Assembly: GCA_023245915.1 (NCBI GenBank)
Contig: JAHFJK010000044.1
Location: forward strand, 1-8,860
DNA from: Candidatus Doudnabacteria bacterium
Lineage (GTDB): Bacteria; Patescibacteriota; Doudnabacteria; UBA920
Length of the DNA: 8,860 nt
Direction of reading: 5' to 3'
The notes beneath the pieces are model-generated. The model was not told the origin of the DNA and ran no database searches. It saw nothing but the letters and a program-made list of their open reading frames with translations. Position numbers and translations under genes: made by a program. Positions 1 through 5,967 of this stretch are shown here, one piece after another; position 1 is the first letter of the stretch; each line of letters opens with the position of its first letter.

Positions 1-234
1 TTTTAGCGGCGAAACCAGGCGCAAAAGCAAGGTTTCCAGAAGGGTCGGTTTTGCTTCCGCTGGCGGTTGGGGTGGTGGGGCTGGCGGGGTCGGGGGTGGC
101 GTATCTACTCGCTGGCGTCCGTGTGGTTTTTTTGCGGTGGTCGCCTTCGAGGGGGAATGTTTTTGTTTCTTGGTTTCCCGGACCTTAGCGGGTTTCCGGG
201 TTTTTTTCACGGGGGTCTTTTCGCGTTTTCTCAT
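1..234 (-). CDS. N-terminal part of a Lys-rich/Pro-rich protein (partial, runs off left edge)
   Basis: The reading frame opens at ATG 234-232 and stays open for 78 codons to the window edge; an in-frame TAA lies five codons upstream of the ATG. The first 45 residues are strongly basic (MRKREKTPVKKTRKPAK and onwards). A proline-rich stretch (TPPPTPPAPPPQPP) follows at about 45-58, and then the start of a leucine-rich helix (LLETLLLRLV). A basic head, a flexible Pro linker and a following domain suggest a DNA- or membrane-associated protein, but the defining domain is outside the window and I do not assign a function. The Shine-Dalgarno is poor. A TAAAAT hexamer ends six bases before the ATG, so the message may be almost leaderless. 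A plus-strand frame over the same bases has unnatural Trp/Gly/Phe-rich content and is a shadow. Confidence 0.6.
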   Translation of the reverse strand, partial: MRKREKTPVKKTRKPAKVRETKKQKHSPSKATTAKKPHGRQRVDTPPPTPPAPPPQPPAEAKPTLLETLLLRLVSPLK

Positions 235-326
235 GGTTTTATTTTACCATGCTTCGAATGTTGCCGATACTGAAAAGCACGTTGAAAAGGGGTTTTGGTT
301 TTCTGGTTAGAAAAGGGTGAAGAGTA

Positions 327-396
327 GCCTTCCTCCCCGTCGTATCCGCCCATCGTCACCAAATCGGCGATGGGCGGATACGACGGGGAGGAAGGC
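327..396. repeat. perfect inverted repeat, 29-bp arms, 12-base loop
   Basis: Left arm 327-355 (begins GCCTTCCTCC, ends CGCCCATCG) and right arm 368-396 are exact reverse complements, separated by the 12 bases 356-367 (TCACCAAATCGG). The arms are mixed sequence and GC-rich, so the RNA hairpin or DNA cruciform would be very stable. It lies in non-coding DNA about 90 bp upstream of the left-edge gene. No T-run directly follows on either strand, so it is not a standard intrinsic terminator. Confidence 0.9.
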
Positions 397-594
397 GGGG
401 AACGGTTTTTTCCTCCCTTCCGGTGGTGAGTCTTGAGGGGTTTGGTTCCCCTCGCCGGAGGCGCGGCGCTGGGCGTTGTCCGTGCTGTGCGGGCACTCTT
501 ACCCGTAGATGGGCCGGGCGGCCTGGCCGGGTTATTCCGTGCCTTTTAATGCCGGGAAAGGCTTCCCAGGCTGGTGTTGGCTTCCATGGTGAAA

Positions 595-623
595 GAAGCC
601 TAAAAACGGGATTTTTAGGCTTC
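595..623. repeat. 12-bp-stem hairpin with an alternative overlapping hairpin
   Basis: GAAGCCTAAAAA (595-606) and TTTTTAGGCTTC (612-623) are exact reverse complements around a 5-base loop, CGGGA. The right arm can instead pair downstream: TTTTTAG (612-618) with CTAAAAA (629-635). The two structures exclude each other. The T-rich arm resembles a terminator, but no gene on the plus strand precedes it. Confidence 0.7.
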
Positions 624-873
624 GAGGCTCTAAAAATACCTACTTCACGTAGGAAAAGCATAGTCTGGCGAGCTAAAATCAACGATAGTTTTTTTTGGTG
701 CTTCATCTAGTGCAGGGAAAGCACTATAAAACATCGTCAGACAGGTATTTTTGTTCGTTCAGGTAGTTGTTTGCTACATCCGACTAGTAGAAGGTAGATC
801 CGCTGAAATGTTGGAAATATGCTGAAATAGAATTGACAAAACACTCATTTTTGCGCTCGCAGGCATCTTTAGA

Positions 874-1452
874 TTACTTTGTGATTTGCAAAATAAATGG
901 TGATGCAAGATTTTCTTCGTTTTTCAACAGGGCCAGTTCATTTTCAAATGTTTGTTGAACAGGCAAAGGAAGCTCATTTTGGTTAATATCTTCACACTCT
1001 TTCATCATTTTATTTTCTATATTGACGAAGATAAAATTGGAGCGAACAATGCTGTTAACACCACCCCCACCAGTTTTTAATAAACAAGAAACAAAGTATT
1101 TGCCTTTCTTTGACAAGTCAAATCGCCCTGGAATACTTTGAAAACCTAATGACACGGGAGCAATTTTATTAGGATTAATAGTTAGAGTATACCCTGATGA
1201 AAAATCATAACTTTTTGAACCCAATTTCCAGAATTTATCAGGAATTAATTTTCCATTTTCAAATATTACCAAAATTAGAATTGCCTGCGTTCGTCTAAAA
1301 TTTGGGAAAACTATTCTCTGAGGCAATGGATTTTTTATCGTCAAACATAAATCACCATGATGAGCATCTAACCTTAGTGTTGGCTGGGCAAATAGGAGGC
1401 CGGGGTGAAGAGAAAAGATAAATAGAACTAGCAAAGACTTTATGTGCGTCAT
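874..1452 (-). CDS. exported protein of unknown function (192 aa, Sec signal peptide)
   Basis: Not recognised as a named family. I start it at ATG 1452, two bases after the stop of the upstream gene (1455). From there the N-terminus is a clean type I signal peptide: MTHIK, then a hydrophobic run of about 17 residues, with likely cleavage after Ala22 (LLFA|QP). There is no lipobox Cys. Longer starts at 1473 or 1521 would bury this signal and have no ribosome site; a GGGAG lies 14 bases upstream of 1452, rather far. The mature part alternates short hydrophobic strands with turns (LCLTIKNPLPQRIVFPNF at 36-53, YTLTINPNKIAPVSLGF at 88-104, GRFDLSKKGKYFVSCLL at 109-125), which suggests an Ig-like beta sandwich in the periplasm or outside the cell. 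The tail (150-185) is charged and probably helical. It is translationally linked to the preceding 463-aa gene and is probably a functional partner. Confidence 0.75.
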   Translation of the reverse strand: MTHIKSLLVLFIFSLHPGLLFAQPTLRLDAHHGDLCLTIKNPLPQRIVFPNFRRTQAILILVIFENGKLIPDKFWKLGSKSYDFSSGYTLTINPNKIAPVSLGFQSIPGRFDLSKKGKYFVSCLLKTGGGGVNSIVRSNFIFVNIENKMMKECEDINQNELPLPVQQTFENELALLKNEENLASPFILQITK

Positions 1453-1454
1453 CG

Positions 1455-2846
1455 TTAACGAACAGGCTCCCATTTTAAAGTTTTTGAATTTGCTGTTTGT
1501 GGCCAGTTTGGTATTTCCCACGAAGTTGTTAGAAATGGAGGGGTAAATGACATAGAGCCCTCGGTTTTACTCCAAGTAATATCTGAAATTCTTTTTGCCT
1601 TGCCGCCCCAGTCCCAATTAAAAGCCCTTATAGGGAAAAAGGCCAGCTTCTCAAAAGGAATACCTGAAGAACTTTGATTTGGCCTTGCCATTAAAAAAAC
1701 CGTATAGGTTGCGCTTGCGTGGACCTCGTTTACATAGGTCGACGGAATAACATCAAGAGAAACTGACGGGGTATCATTGAAAATCTCATCTAACGGGAAA
1801 TCTTTCTCTGACGATTCCACAGCGGTCACCGCGCCATAAGGAAAGTTTCTATCCAACCAATAAACACCGCTTGGTTGAGTTGTTACTTGCTCAGGCATAT
1901 TTTCCTGAGTCACAGACCGCCAATGGGAATTTGTTAAAGTTTGGAGCGCACCGAATTCATAGATTATTCCGGTTTCGTTTTTTACAACAGGTGTAATTTT
2001 AATCCCTGGGTTACCATCTTTTTTTTCAAAACCAATAATCCAAGCAGGAAGATCAGGCCCGCTGTCAGATTCTATTAATCCCTTAAAAACATTTGGATTC
2101 GTTAAATCATTTTTCAAACCAATAAATGTTGGTTTTTTAAATGAAATAATTGTCTCTTTTGTAAGAATGTTTTTATTGCATTTAACCGTCAAAAAAATCT
2201 TCTTTTCTGAAGAATCTATAGAATCACACAAGAAAAAATCAATTGTTTTCTTATTCAAATCAGATTCTTCTAACGTCTTCAAGGGAAATTTTTCCGAAAA
2301 AAAAGGATCATAAGATTTAACTAAATGACTATTTGTCTTCCAGTTAAAATCCTCTAATAATATCTCTTCACATGCCTCATTGAAAGCCTTTGCGGCTAAA
2401 GAAATTTTTTGCCCCAAGTAATAGGTTTCTGATCCAATGGGTTTGTCATTGACGTAAAAAACAATTTTTGTGTCTGCCACTTCGCAAGCTGCAAAATACC
2501 CAGCATACCCAACAACCTCCAATTCATCATCCACAGGTTCAGTAAAATGAGCCATTGCTGTGGCAGAAACTGATACTTCTGTATCAGCATTATAGCGCCA
2601 TTCAAAAGAAAGTTCGGAATAGGTTTTTGTTATTTCACCATTTTTTGTTTTTTCAACAAGTGACCATTCAACAGATTTTGGAACCCCTTTATATATCTTA
2701 TAATGTTTAAAATCCTCATCCCAGATACAACACAACGGAATCACGGAAAAAGACACAATTTCACCAGGAATCCCTCGCGGAGGGTTTGCCAAAATGTCTG
2801 CTCCAAGTTCAAAATTACCATCATCCCCGTTAGGCACCCAAGACAT
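1455..2846 (-). CDS. uncharacterised beta-rich protein (463 aa)
   Basis: Starts at ATG 2846 with AAAGG eight bases upstream, 21 bases after the stop of the DUF2442 gene. No signal peptide or membrane segment is visible. Predicted strands recur throughout, with many Trp, Tyr and Phe residues, consistent with tandem beta domains: about 28-130, a central charged part at about 150-260, and a C-terminal block at about 265-463. The C-terminal block has distinctive short motifs: YWLDRNFPYGAV (329-340), a DTPSVSLD segment (358-365), VFLMARP (383-389) and RAFNWDWGGKAKR (407-419). This block gives me the impression of one seen in other uncharacterised bacterial proteins, but I cannot name the family, and I see no catalytic motif. 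The gene is clearly AT-rich compared with the DNA on either side. It is followed two bases later by an exported protein, so the two may form a pair. Confidence 0.8.
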   Translation of the reverse strand: MSWVPNGDDGNFELGADILANPPRGIPGEIVSFSVIPLCCIWDEDFKHYKIYKGVPKSVEWSLVEKTKNGEITKTYSELSFEWRYNADTEVSVSATAMAHFTEPVDDELEVVGYAGYFAACEVADTKIVFYVNDKPIGSETYYLGQKISLAAKAFNEACEEILLEDFNWKTNSHLVKSYDPFFSEKFPLKTLEESDLNKKTIDFFLCDSIDSSEKKIFLTVKCNKNILTKETIISFKKPTFIGLKNDLTNPNVFKGLIESDSGPDLPAWIIGFEKKDGNPGIKITPVVKNETGIIYEFGALQTLTNSHWRSVTQENMPEQVTTQPSGVYWLDRNFPYGAVTAVESSEKDFPLDEIFNDTPSVSLDVIPSTYVNEVHASATYTVFLMARPNQSSSGIPFEKLAFFPIRAFNWDWGGKAKRISDITWSKTEGSMSFTPPFLTTSWEIPNWPQTANSKTLKWEPVR

Positions 2847-2867
2847 GTTTTAGGCCTTTCTTTGTAT

Positions 2868-3314
2868 TTACGCTGCCACAGTCTTTTTAGGGCGGCCACC
2901 AAGAAGGCCATTCAGCCTAGATGTCTTTGCTTTTGCTGGGGAAGTTTGGCCCCCACCCTTACGGCCAATTTCGCTATAAATGTGGGCCATCCAAGACTTT
3001 GAGCCAAAGACCCCCATCAAAAGATCGGGAATACCAAGCGCAACGTCTAATGCTTCCCAGTAAATCGCGAAACCATCAGCTAACACCTTTACTTGTGAAA
3101 GGTCTTTTGGAGAGGCTTTTGCAAGACCTTGTGCAAGGCTTGTCGGAAACAGAAATGAAACCCCGGATCGTAAATCAACAACAACCCGGTTGGATTTGCG
3201 ATCGTAGCGAACCAACACCGCTCTAGGCTCGTCTTTGCTTGCGAGCTTGCCTGCTTTTTTTGCCGCTCGAACTTCTTCAGCAAGTTCTTTTGCTGGAATG
3301 ATCCACTTAACCAT
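2868..3314 (-). CDS. DUF2442 domain protein (148 aa)
   Basis: Starts at ATG 3314, with GGGGG seven bases upstream; its first eight bases overlap the end of the DUF4160 gene, so the two are translationally coupled. The DUF2442 signature is visible: a strand-rich core RAVLVRYDR...RVVVDLRSGVSF (31-54), then GFAIYWEALDVALGIPDLLM (81-100) and VFGS. The C-terminal tail also matches family habit: R-K-G-G...S-x-A-K-A...R-x-N-G-x-x-G-G-R-P-K-K (118-144), whose GRP core resembles an AT-hook. The molecular function is not established. DUF2442 genes are often found beside DUF4160 genes and the pair is treated as toxin-antitoxin-like by association; which partner would be the toxin is unclear. The N-terminal helix (residues 7-25, Lys/Ala/Glu-rich) looks longer than in short DUF2442 proteins. 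Confidence 0.85.
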   Translation of the reverse strand: MVKWIIPAKELAEEVRAAKKAGKLASKDEPRAVLVRYDRKSNRVVVDLRSGVSFLFPTSLAQGLAKASPKDLSQVKVLADGFAIYWEALDVALGIPDLLMGVFGSKSWMAHIYSEIGRKGGGQTSPAKAKTSRLNGLLGGRPKKTVAA

Positions 3315-3549
3315 GTATTTCCCCCCATGCCGCAGACAATTTAGTTTGATGGTCGATAACAATTCCTAACGCTTTGGCGGCATCACGATTTGATAACCCG
3401 ATTATTTCCATGATGTGCGGCCGTTCCGTCTCATCGACAATTGTGATGCGGGCTCTGCCGGAACCCCGGAAAACATGCACATGGGCCGGTCGATGATCGT
3501 TAGGCATGATCATAACTGCAAAGCCGTCAACCGAAACTATAGTAGGCAT
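3307..3549 (-). CDS. DUF4160 domain protein (80 aa)
   Basis: Begins MPTIVSVDGFAVMIM at ATG 3549, the usual DUF4160 N-terminus, which is why I prefer this start to the long in-frame extension back to 3699. The central DHRPAHVHVF (18-27) is the conserved His-rich motif of the family, followed by strands RARITIVDE and a helix (SNRDAAKALGIVIDHQTKL), and ending with the typical Trp75. Full length for the family. No good Shine-Dalgarno precedes the ATG, and a promoter ends six bases upstream, so translation is probably leaderless. It is the first gene of a four-gene string (3549 to 874) and overlaps the DUF2442 gene by eight bases. Biochemical role unknown; pairing with DUF2442 suggests a toxin-antitoxin-like or regulatory module. 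Confidence 0.85.
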   Translation of the reverse strand: MPTIVSVDGFAVMIMPNDHRPAHVHVFRGSGRARITIVDETERPHIMEIIGLSNRDAAKALGIVIDHQTKLSAAWGEIHG

Positions 3550-3555
3550 GCGCAA

Positions 3556-3584
3556 AGCATAACCTAACGTTTTCGGTTTTTCAA
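3556..3584 (-). promoter_or_regulatory. sigma70-like promoter for the DUF4160 operon
   Basis: On the minus strand TTGAAA (3584-3579) and TATGCT (3561-3556) are separated by exactly 17 bases. Transcription would begin around 3549-3550, that is at the ATG of the DUF4160 gene, giving a leaderless or nearly leaderless mRNA. Confidence 0.6.
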
Positions 3585-3761
3585 GTAACTTTTGGGAGCC
3601 CAAGTGGGTAATGGATGGGCTGGTTCGTGCTTGGTTTGGGTGATGGGAAGGGATGCCCCGGGACAAGGGTTGATGAACCGGAAATTTTGATGGCACCACA
3701 CAGGATGGGGACGGTCGGCCGCGCGTGCAGCGCGGCGGGGTGGGGCTTGGCGTAGGGAGAG

Positions 3762-3787
3762 TTTACATAGTGCCTGCATTATGTAAA
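3762..3787. repeat. 26-bp imperfect palindrome
   Basis: TTTACATA (3762-3769) and TATGTAAA (3780-3787) are exact reverse complements. Inside them, after one G/T mismatch, TGC (3771-3773) pairs with GCA (3776-3778) around CT. The arrangement is like an operator or the paired arms of a tyrosine-recombinase core site, but the right half lacks the full XerD-arm sequence, so I do not call it dif. Confidence 0.6.
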
Positions 3788-3845
3788 GCCGACCCCGCCG
3801 GGCTCACGGCGGGCGGAGGCCGAGGGCGGGGTGTGGCAAGGGCTG

Positions 3846-3871
3846 CGTCTGATAATCGCGATTATCAGACG
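3846..3871. repeat. perfect 26-bp palindrome, candidate serine-recombinase crossover site
   Basis: The half site CGTCTGATAATCG (3846-3858) is followed directly by its exact reverse complement. As I recall, Tn3-family resolvase sites carry half-sites of the form TGTCYGATAA, and the outer ten bases here (CGTCTGATAA) match that with one change. Invertase and resolvase crossover sites are 26-28 bp with a central dinucleotide; here the centre is GC. No recombinase gene lies in the window. A dimeric repressor operator is the main alternative. Confidence 0.6.
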
Positions 3872-3955
3872 GCGACGCCGCAAGAGCCGTGACAGGATCG
3901 GCCAGGGAGGGCCGAGACTGGCGCGACTCTTGCTCCAGCGGAGCGGACAGCCCGG

Positions 3956-3994
3956 TGCTTTTTTTTACGTAGCGAAGCGGAGTGAAAAAAAGCA
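3956..3994. repeat. A/T-stem hairpin
   Basis: TGCTTTTTTTTAC (3956-3968) pairs with GTGAAAAAAAGCA (3982-3994), with one T-G wobble, around the loop GTAGCGAAGCGGA. The oligo-T and oligo-A runs form the stem itself, so this is not a usual intrinsic terminator, though transcription into it from either side could pause. Confidence 0.65.
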
Positions 3995-4105
3995 TGACAC
4001 GCCCTGACCGAAGCTCACCCCGTAGCCAAGCCTCACCCCTGCGCCGGAAGGCGCACGACCGGACGAACGTAAGGCCCGATCGCATATCCCGGAGCAACCC
4101 TGGGA

Positions 4106-4123
4106 CCAGGCCGCCCGGCCTGG
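4106..4123. repeat. GC-rich 7-bp-stem hairpin
   Basis: CCAGGCC (4106-4112) and GGCCTGG (4117-4123) are exact reverse complements around the loop GCCC. It is one of the strongest short hairpins of the GC-rich island; no T-run follows on the plus strand. Confidence 0.6.
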
Positions 4124-4263
4124 GGGTGGAGTCTTTCTGTTGGTTCTTTCTTTTGGTCCCCGTTCGCCTGGCCTGATTTACCGGAAACATTGCCGGGAAA
4201 CGAAAGGGAGGCCGCGGTAAACGTCCGGCTTTATCGGCGTTTTCTCGACCTGCGGGAAGGTCC

Positions 4264-4363
4264 GTTTTCGGAGGCGCACTTTTGCGCCGTAGAGGGCCTT
4301 TCCGAAAACCGGGCGGGTGGTGAGGCGGGGAGTGAAACGACTTGCCGAACCCCCGCCCGGTTT
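4264..4363. repeat. two overlapping, mutually exclusive inverted repeats
   Basis: Structure 1: GTTTTCGGA (4264-4272) pairs with TCCGAAAAC (4301-4309) and encloses a small hairpin GGCGCA/TGCGCC (4273-4288). Structure 2: AAACCGGGCGGG (4306-4317) pairs exactly with CCCGCCCGGTTT (4352-4363). Bases 4306-4309 belong to both, so only one can form at a time. This layout resembles switchable RNA structures, but no gene immediately downstream would explain an attenuator. Confidence 0.55.
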
Positions 4364-4535
4364 AACAGGACGAGAAGCGGCCTTCCGAACGAAGCACGGC
4401 GGCGGGTTTGGCGAACTTAAAATAAAGTCGCGACCGTTCCGGGTTCCCGGTCGGGCCGCGTTCCGCTGGTGTTGGTCCTTGTTTCCCGGCAAAGCGGTTA
4501 CCGCTTTTTCCGCTTTTTCCGGGGCTTGGGTTTTC

Positions 4536-5906
4536 CTAGTCTTTAGTTTCCCGGCTCATGGCTTCCGCTGTAAGGCGCTCCATAACTACCCTTTTGATGG
4601 CAAAGTCCAGAGTGATTTTCCAGCCCAGGCCTTTTCGATCGACCTGGGCTCTAACGGCTTCTGGCATGTTAGCTCGCGCAAGCGTTTTGATTTCCTCTTT
4701 GGTTTCTTCGGGTAAGGCTTCGTAATAATGTTTTGCCTGCTCGAAAAGCTTTCCTTCTTGTTTGAGGGCTTCCGCTTCTGCTCGCTTTTTCCGCTCTTCG
4801 GCTTCTTTGACTTCCTTAACTTTTTTCTCGTCTTCCTCTTTTCCCTGCTGGTTTTCCTGATAGGCAAGACCCCAATCTTTCTCAAGGGTTTTGTTGAGAT
4901 AGGAAATGTAATTGGCTTCTTTTCCTTGGTTTGATCTGGGGTTCATAGCATTTGATTTTTTGTTTGCATAGTCGATATTCCGTTCAACATAATCAAGACC
5001 CATTTCCTTCAAATACAGCTTTAATGCGGCTAATATTGATTTTGAACTCCTGTACTTTTCTGGAATTTTATACAACATGTCTTTGATATTTTCCGGTGTG
5101 TCGTCGGGCAAAGCTTCGAAAAAATCTAAATCTTGAGGCTTTGTAACGTTCATGGCAACAGGATCATCTTCAGGAACATCAATAATTTCAGTTAAATCTT
5201 TTTTAGGATTTTGTTTAACAAAAAAGCGAAGAGCAACAACTTTTTTCCATTCTTTTACTTCTTCAAATGTGAAAAAAATATCAGTTTTTGCTGATATTTC
5301 CTTTTGGGCCACCAATAGAACATTCGTTTTAAAATTACCGTAGATGGTGTATTCATTCTCTTTTAACCCTAGTGTGTCTTTCAACAAATTTAAGTTTGAA
5401 ATTGTTCCGCCAAATGGTTCATGCCGTTTTAAAATTTCATAAAGCCTTATTGAATAAATGCTTTTAAAATTAATTACATATTTAAGATAGTAACGAGTGA
5501 AGTGAGATTTTAATTCCAATAAATAGGGTTTTAATATCTTGTTAATACTGATTATTACGTAACCGTCCTTCCCATAACTAGCTACGTCAATCCAGTGTAA
5601 ATCATCATCTCTTTCATCTCGTTGAATGGTTATTACTCTTTTCATGAGGGTTTTAATTGACGCTCGGATATTTGCTGAAATGTTTTTATTCTTTTCTATG
5701 CCGAGAAACTTGGCCAATTTGGAAATACGAATTTTATACCATTGAAAATCACGATCTTCTTTTCTAATTTTGGAAATAAGCGCTAAAACGATTCGTTGTT
5801 CCTGTAAAGTAAGCTTATAACTTGATTCAATCAGTGAATTTGATTTTACGATGACATGATTTCCCTGAAGTTTTAAATCCTGAAGAGTTTTTTCTTTTTC
5901 TGACAT
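4536..5906 (-). CDS. Rep_3-family plasmid replication initiator (456 aa)
   Basis: Initiator of iteron-controlled plasmid replication: it binds the tandem iterons upstream, opens the origin and usually represses its own promoter. Residues about 16-235 form the two winged-helix Rep_3 core. Visible motifs are VIVKSNSLIESSYKLTLQEQ (18-37), FKSIYSIRLYEILKRHEP (147-164) and QKEISAKTDIFFTFEEVKEW (201-220). A second part, about 285-350 (ILAALKLYLKEMG...YISYLNKTLEKDWGL), resembles the tail of replication proteins. It is followed by a highly charged Lys/Glu segment (about 355-385), probably coiled coil, and a helical C-terminus. At 456 residues it is clearly longer than minimal Rep_3 initiators. I choose ATG 5906 (GAGG at 5916-5913, six-base spacing) over the in-frame TTG at 5924. 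The N-terminal two thirds is more AT-rich than the C-terminal third, hinting at an added tail. Confidence 0.92.
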   Translation of the reverse strand: MSEKEKTLQDLKLQGNHVIVKSNSLIESSYKLTLQEQRIVLALISKIRKEDRDFQWYKIRISKLAKFLGIEKNKNISANIRASIKTLMKRVITIQRDERDDDLHWIDVASYGKDGYVIISINKILKPYLLELKSHFTRYYLKYVINFKSIYSIRLYEILKRHEPFGGTISNLNLLKDTLGLKENEYTIYGNFKTNVLLVAQKEISAKTDIFFTFEEVKEWKKVVALRFFVKQNPKKDLTEIIDVPEDDPVAMNVTKPQDLDFFEALPDDTPENIKDMLYKIPEKYRSSKSILAALKLYLKEMGLDYVERNIDYANKKSNAMNPRSNQGKEANYISYLNKTLEKDWGLAYQENQQGKEEDEKKVKEVKEAEERKKRAEAEALKQEGKLFEQAKHYYEALPEETKEEIKTLARANMPEAVRAQVDRKGLGWKITLDFAIKRVVMERLTAEAMSRETKD

Positions 5907-5912
5907 AAGAAA

Positions 5913-5916
5913 CCTC
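5913..5916 (-). promoter_or_regulatory. Shine-Dalgarno site of rep
   Basis: GAGG sits six bases before ATG 5906 and decides the start in favour of that codon rather than the upstream TTG at 5924. Confidence 0.7.
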
Positions 5917-5934
5917 AAAGCCAAAATTTTCTAA

Positions 5935-5963
5935 AGCATATCATGATTATTAGGTTTTGTAAA
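5935..5963 (-). promoter_or_regulatory. rep promoter
   Basis: On the minus strand TTTACA (5963-5958) and TATGCT (5940-5935) are exactly 17 bases apart, giving a leader of about 20-25 bases before the rep ATG. The -35 box overlaps the A-run bordering the first iteron, so Rep bound at the iterons would be expected to block RNA polymerase. Confidence 0.65.
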
Positions 5964-5967
5964 AAAG

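Larger units (their letters stand above)
235..873. other. non-coding stretch with several hairpins
   Basis: No credible gene lies here. Overlapping frames on both strands between about 356 and 710 have arbitrary composition and no ribosome site. The stretch holds a 29-bp-arm inverted repeat (327-396), a small hairpin at 435-453 (GAGGGG/CCCCTC), a 12-bp-stem hairpin at 595-623, a 6-bp hairpin at 708-726 (TAGTGC/GCACTA, 7-base loop) and two copies of GCTGAAAT at 802-809 and 821-828. It lies downstream of the gene ending at 874 and upstream of the gene starting at 234, so it could contain a terminator for the first and a control region for the second. No hairpin is followed by a clear T-run on the minus strand. 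Confidence 0.6.
3590..4535. other. GC-rich, hairpin-dense non-coding island
   Basis: Between rep and the DUF4160 promoter I find no convincing gene. Open frames here (for example minus 3804-4190 and 4178-4492) are Arg/Pro/Ser-rich by-products of high GC, with no ribosome sites or family motifs. The stretch is packed with inverted repeats: 3718-3736, 3762-3787, 3794-3813, 3846-3871, 3898-3915, 3956-3994, 4040-4055, 4106-4123, 4264-4309, 4306-4363 and 4491-4507, plus a 12-bp long-range pair 4190-4201/4481-4492. Such density fits a cis-acting plasmid site (transfer origin, resolution or partition site, single-strand origin) or a large structured RNA. No relaxase, recombinase or partition gene is in the window to decide. 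Confidence 0.6.

Noticed and set aside
67..273. Plus-strand frame rich in Trp, Gly and Phe
   Set aside because: Composition is the antisense image of the Lys/Pro-rich minus-strand gene that runs off the left edge.
550..559. TGCCGGGAAA shared between 550-559 and 4191-4200
   Set aside because: Ten bases is too short to claim a repeat family linking the two non-coding regions.
423..710. Open frame of 95 codons on the plus strand (and its minus-strand mirror 356-706)
   Set aside because: No ribosome site, arbitrary Arg/Gly/Cys-rich composition, and it crosses strong hairpins; the mirror frame is equally implausible.
833..861. TTGACA at 833-838 as a plus-strand promoter
   Set aside because: No acceptable -10 element at 16-18 bases, and it would only read antisense into the gene at 874-1452.
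3564..3699. N-terminal extension of the DUF4160 gene, and a small frame 3564-3779
   Set aside because: DUF4160 proteins start at MPTIV; the extension is Pro/His/Ser-rich and would cross the promoter at 3556-3584.
3890..3905. ACAGGATCGG as an IncP-type nick site (reverse of ATCCTG)
   Set aside because: A six-base match only, with no relaxase and no recognisable flanking recognition repeat; kept only as a possibility for the island.
3804..4492. Minus-strand frames 3804-4190 and 4178-4492 as genes
   Set aside because: Low-complexity Arg/Pro/Ser sequence typical of GC-rich non-coding DNA, no start signals, and both traverse palindromes.
4491..4507. AAAGCGGT/ACCGCTTT palindrome as rep terminator
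   Set aside because: Only one base separates the arms, and on the minus strand no T-tract follows the stem.
4317..4715. Plus-strand frame of 132 codons
   Set aside because: Half lies antisense to the C-terminus of rep and half in the hairpin island; no family motif.
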